The notes below the pieces were generated by a model that saw only the letters and a program-made list of their open reading frames with translations, was not told the origin of the DNA and did no database searches. This document shows positions 61,036 to 64,000 of a stretch of DNA of 64,000 nt, piece after piece. Both the position numbers and the translations under genes were made by a program. The DNA is from JAPPFW01 sp964516495 (GTDB lineage Bacteria; Actinomycetota; Acidimicrobiia; Spongiisociales; Spongiisociaceae), in contig CAZEZF010000001.1 in the NCBI GenBank assembly GCA_964516495.1, positions 1 through 64,000 of the forward strand, in the 5' to 3' direction. Within the stretch, counting starts at the first letter, position 1. Each line of letters begins with the position of its first letter.

Positions 61036-62558
61036 GTCTCCGCGCTCCGAGGATGGGTGATCTCGTGGATGAGGCGCCTTGAATCGGTCTCGGCCCGGTC
61101 GCGCTTGCTTACCTGGGCGCCGCGGAAGTAGGTAACCACGGTGTCTGCGATTCCCAGCACCTCCTGGGTGTCCGACGATGCGAACACGATACCCATACCC
61201 TCGGAGGCGATGGCTCGCAGGTGGCTGTAGATCTCGGCTCGCGCGCCCACATCGACCCCGCGGGTCGGCTCGTCGACCAGCAGCACCCTGGGGCGGGCGC
61301 CGGTCCACTTCCCCACCGCCACCTTCTGCTGATTCCCTCCGCTCAAAGTTCCTGCGAGAGAGCCCAACCGGGAGCGGTCGATGGTAAAGGTACGGGCGAT
61401 GCGGTCGCTCATCGTCCGCTCGGCCCGCCTGCGTAGCCAACCGGCGGTGGCCACCAGGCCGAGGCTGGGTGAGGTGAGGTTCTCTACCACTGTCCGCTGC
61501 AGGAAGATGCCGTCCCGCTTACGGTCTGCAGAGCTATAGCCGATACCGTTCTCGATAGCGGCTGCCGGTGAATCGGCCGGAACCGGGCTACCCGCCACCG
61601 TCACCGACCCGGACATCCGGGTTTCGTGGCCGGCTATAGCCTTCAGGGTCCCGCTGGCGCCGCTGCCGAGTTGTCCGGCCAACCCGACGATCTCACCGGA
61701 ACGCACGTCGAGCCGGATCGGCGAAGCCAATCCTCGGGTGCGTAGGTCCCTTACCTCCAGTACGATCTCACCGTATTGCCGGTCGACCCGTTCCGGAAAC
61801 AGCGCGGCCAGACTGCCTCCGAGCATCATGGAGATCAGGTCATCCAGCGAGATGCCGGCGGTGTCAACCGGAGCGTTGGACCGCCCGTCCCGAAACACCG
61901 TAACTCGGTCCGCCAACTCGAATACCTCGTCGAGACGGTGGGTTACATAGATGATCGATCGGCCCTCGTCCTGAAGTGACCGTACCACCGACTTCACCCT
62001 CTCGATTTCCCGGTCGGCCAAGGCGGCGGTCGGTTCGTCGAAGATCAGTACCCGCGCTTTCCTGGCCAGTAGTCGAGCTACCTCGATGAGTTGTCGTTCC
62101 GCGACCGTGAGCCGTTCGATCCGGAGAAGAGGGTCAAGATCGCCCAGGCCTACCTGCGCTAGGAAGGGTGCGGCCGTTTCGGCCAGCTTTCCGGGTGCGG
62201 CGTTCCAGCCCCGCCTGGTGTCGCCCAGAAAGATGTTGTCGGCCACCGACAGGGTCGGTACCAGGGATAGCTCCTGCTGGACCACCGCGATACCGGCCTG
62301 TTCCGACCGGGTGGCCCCGCTGAACTCGACCTTCTCCCCGGCCAATGAAATGTGACCCTCGTCAGGGGTGTACATTCCGGCAAGTATCTTCACCAGGGTG
62401 CTCTTGCCCGCCCCGTTCTCCCCTACCAGAGCCATCACCTCACCGGAGCGCACCTCGAAATCCACCGAGTCGAGCGCCAGGATGGATCCGAAAGCCTTCG
62501 AGACCTCCCGCATCAGCAGTAGTGGGTGGGTGGGTGTCACAGCTGTCCTTCCGGCCAT
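61032..62558 (-). CDS. sugar-type ABC transporter ATP-binding protein, RbsA-like double domain
   Basis: A 508-residue ATPase with two nucleotide-binding domains. The first has Walker A GENGAGKST, signature near LTVAERQLIEVARLLA and Walker B VLIFDEPTAAL. The second lacks a normal P-loop (GQLGSGASG) but has LSGGNQQKVAVGKW and VLLVDEPTRGVDVGA. This asymmetry is normal for RbsA/MglA proteins. It overlaps the isomerase-like gene by 22 bases. No binding protein is in the window. Confidence 0.93.
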   Translation of the reverse strand: MAGRTAVTPTHPLLLMREVSKAFGSILALDSVDFEVRSGEVMALVGENGAGKSTLVKILAGMYTPDEGHISLAGEKVEFSGATRSEQAGIAVVQQELSLVPTLSVADNIFLGDTRRGWNAAPGKLAETAAPFLAQVGLGDLDPLLRIERLTVAERQLIEVARLLARKARVLIFDEPTAALADREIERVKSVVRSLQDEGRSIIYVTHRLDEVFELADRVTVFRDGRSNAPVDTAGISLDDLISMMLGGSLAALFPERVDRQYGEIVLEVRDLRTRGLASPIRLDVRSGEIVGLAGQLGSGASGTLKAIAGHETRMSGSVTVAGSPVPADSPAAAIENGIGYSSADRKRDGIFLQRTVVENLTSPSLGLVATAGWLRRRAERTMSDRIARTFTIDRSRLGSLAGTLSGGNQQKVAVGKWTGARPRVLLVDEPTRGVDVGARAEIYSHLRAIASEGMGIVFASSDTQEVLGIADTVVTYFRGAQVSKRDRAETDSRRLIHEITHPRSAET

Positions 62559-63433
62559 CCGGCCCGGGACAGAACCTCGGTGGCCGCGTCAAAGGACACC
62601 CGGGCCGCCTCCAACGGATGCATGGCGGCCTGGCGGTCGGACAGAACTTCTATACCCATGAGGGGGCGGGCCCCTGTTCCGGCGAGTTCTGCGAGGAATC
62701 CCGGAAGATCGAAGGCGCCCTGACCAGGAAGAAGGCGATGCCTCGTAGTGTCCAAGACCATATCGTCCAAGGGTGGGCCGGCATCGTTTAACGCCACCGC
62801 CAGGATCAGACGGGGGTCGACCACGGCCAGTTGGCCTCTGTGGGAAGGTCCGCGAAAGTAGTGCCAGGTGTCGAGGTCTATACCTGCGTTGTCCCGTCCG
62901 GCCAACTCGATGATCCTGGCGGCCGTTTCCAGATCAGGGATCGATGTCCACGGCATGAACTCGATAGCCGCCTTCACTCCGAACTGCGCCAGCCGGTCAC
63001 AAACCGCCCCGAAACGTTCGGCCACCAACCCGAGGGGCCGCCCCGGAGGGAAACGCACATCCCCGACGTTCACGTGATTAGGCCGGAAGACTTCGGCCAT
63101 ATGGTAGAGATTCTCCGCTATCGCCGCCGGCCTCTCGGCATCCTCATCGTCGTGCATCCAATCGAACAGAAACTCGACTTCCGCCACCTCGACACCATGC
63201 CGGTCGAGGATCTCGATCATCTCCTCGTCTCCTACGCCCGAGGCGCGCATGCCCGAGTAGTCCGCCTCGCCCAACCCGATCGCTCGATAGCCGGCCGCGG
63301 CGGCCGCCTGCACCCTCACCTCGAAAGGCCAGGGCGACTTGGTACCGTACCCGGCGCCCACCGGCGAACCGGCGATCGTGAAATGGCCGGCGAATAGATC
63401 GAATCGGGGAACGGACTTATCGGTCGTGGTCAA
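62537..63433 (-). CDS. sugar phosphate isomerase/epimerase-like TIM barrel protein
   Basis: A 298-residue xylose isomerase-like/AP endonuclease 2 fold protein. Metal-site elements include EVEFLFDW, HVNVGDVRF, AAIEFMPWTSIPD and AGIDLDTWHYFRG, IGIEVLS. The start is placed at TTG 63431-63433 with AGGA eight bases upstream; further in-frame codons overlap the VOC gene and are not conserved-looking. Beside a sugar-type ABC transporter it probably isomerises the imported polyol or sugar; the exact substrate is unknown. Confidence 0.8.
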   Translation of the reverse strand: MTTTDKSVPRFDLFAGHFTIAGSPVGAGYGTKSPWPFEVRVQAAAAAGYRAIGLGEADYSGMRASGVGDEEMIEILDRHGVEVAEVEFLFDWMHDDEDAERPAAIAENLYHMAEVFRPNHVNVGDVRFPPGRPLGLVAERFGAVCDRLAQFGVKAAIEFMPWTSIPDLETAARIIELAGRDNAGIDLDTWHYFRGPSHRGQLAVVDPRLILAVALNDAGPPLDDMVLDTTRHRLLPGQGAFDLPGFLAELAGTGARPLMGIEVLSDRQAAMHPLEAARVSFDAATEVLSRAGWPEGQL

Positions 63434-63527
63434 GACGGTTGTCCTGCCCGCGTCGATGGCCGGAGCGCTCCCGGGTGAGATAGGGCGGCGCCCGGACGCC
63501 GGCCTCGGATCACGAGCCAAGGAGTAA

Positions 63528-63998
63528 TCAGTCCAGCCATTCCTCCCCGGCGAGCCAGGCCTCCATTCCAGGACGGCGACCGGCTTCGATGAACTCCAGG
63601 CGGGTCCCGTACAGTTCATCGGGGGAAGTGTAGGTGGCCAGGATGCGATCATCGGGCATGTATTGGGTGGCCTCGTTCTTCAAACCGAGGCCGACCAGCC
63701 GCTCGATCAAGGCCTCCGGATCAGGCTCCCACAACCCGATATGATGAAGGCCTTCCTGCTCGCGCCCGTAGAGACCGTCGCTGTCCTGGGATTCGAGCAA
63801 CTCGAGGTAGGGAGGACCCTGTACAGACCAGGTGATACGAAGATCGAGTTCCTCCACTCTCGACTTCTGTTCGAATCGGTCGACATGGGCTATCGCCGGT
63901 TCCTTGAAGGTAAGCCCGAGTACATCGGCGAAGCGTTCTGTCGCCTCATCGAGATCGGGTACCAGAACCCCTACATGGAAGAGCCTGGTCGCCGTCAT
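63528..63998 (-). CDS. VOC family (glyoxalase/dioxygenase-fold) protein
   Basis: A 156-residue protein with two beta-alpha-beta-beta-beta modules: LFHVGVLVPDLDEATERFADVLGL at the start (metal His in FHVGV) and GLHHIGLWEPDPEALIERLVGLG in the middle, ending YGTRLEFIEAG with a metal Glu. It starts three bases from the window end and is probably the first visible gene of the ABC/isomerase cluster. Reaction unknown. Confidence 0.85.
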   Translation of the reverse strand: MTATRLFHVGVLVPDLDEATERFADVLGLTFKEPAIAHVDRFEQKSRVEELDLRITWSVQGPPYLELLESQDSDGLYGREQEGLHHIGLWEPDPEALIERLVGLGLKNEATQYMPDDRILATYTSPDELYGTRLEFIEAGRRPGMEAWLAGEEWLD

Positions 63999-64000
63999 CG

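Noticed and set aside
1..64000. tRNA, rRNA or other known structured RNA genes
   Set aside because: I looked in the intergenic gaps and recognised no cloverleaf, rRNA or riboswitch core; a covariance-model scan would be decisive.

Overview
This is a GC-rich chromosomal window from an actinobacterium. The actinobacterial assignment is firm. It carries a complete Pup-proteasome locus (trmI-arc-dop-pup-prcB-prcA-pafA-pafB-pafC), two mycothiol-linked enzymes (an Mca-like amidase and a mycothione reductase), a DUF4193 zinc-ribbon protein, HelY, homodimeric AceE, and the typical actinobacterial orders tlyA-nadK-recN and pyrG-xerD-scpA-scpB-rluB-cmk-der. Placement in an uncultured Acidimicrobiia-like lineage is inference only. 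Most genes are housekeeping and lie on the minus strand.

Layout. 178-10751 (minus): pyrG, xerD, an HD hydrolase, scpA, scpB, rluB, aroA, cmk, der and a 47-residue membrane protein: nucleotide synthesis, chromosome segregation, ribosome maturation. 10987-19631 (minus): an accessory catabolic operon with a ROK regulator, M20 amidohydrolase, a sugar-type ABC transporter, a YhfX-like PLP protein and NagB; its promoter carries a XylR-like operator. 20245-23725 (minus): recN, nadK, tlyA and a His-rich small protein. 24046-24798: rhomboid protease. 24947-30811 (minus): M20 peptidase, Nudix, GNAT, DUF4193, lipid kinase, HelY. 30793-41962 (minus): tatC, tatB, pafC, pafB, pafA, proteasome subunits, Pup, Dop, ARC, TrmI. 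42131-51354: small membrane proteins, arfB, menA, a hydrolase, aceE, a class V aminotransferase, Mca and moaA. 51782-53030: three TadE/TadG-like genes. 53275-56867: divergent PspC/LiaF-like and PspC-kinase/response-regulator genes. 56877-58716: an AbiEii relic and mycothione reductase. 59060-63998 (minus): a second sugar-type ABC cluster with a TIM-barrel isomerase and a VOC protein.

The most unusual content is a dispersed family of about 200-208 bp non-coding elements, ten copies or fragments in 64 kb. Their ends are CCC(T/C)(G/A)ATT(T/C)TTCATGC inverted repeats flanked by a duplicated TTAA or CTAA, so they look like MITEs. Removing one copy, between the HD gene and scpA, restores a TAATG stop/start overlap, which argues that TTAA is a real target-site duplication. 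In a GC-rich genome TTAA tends to fall at TAA stop codons, and three genes here take their stop from an element end. Two inverted copies bracket the tad trio.

The second striking item is an exact-looking in-frame 1008-bp tandem duplication inside the sugar-binding lipoprotein of the accessory operon, giving a predicted two-domain receptor. Broken genes (an AbiEii toxin fragment, an HNH/DUF222 remnant) and many 7-15 bp tandem duplications show that an otherwise conservative backbone is being reshaped by small repeats.
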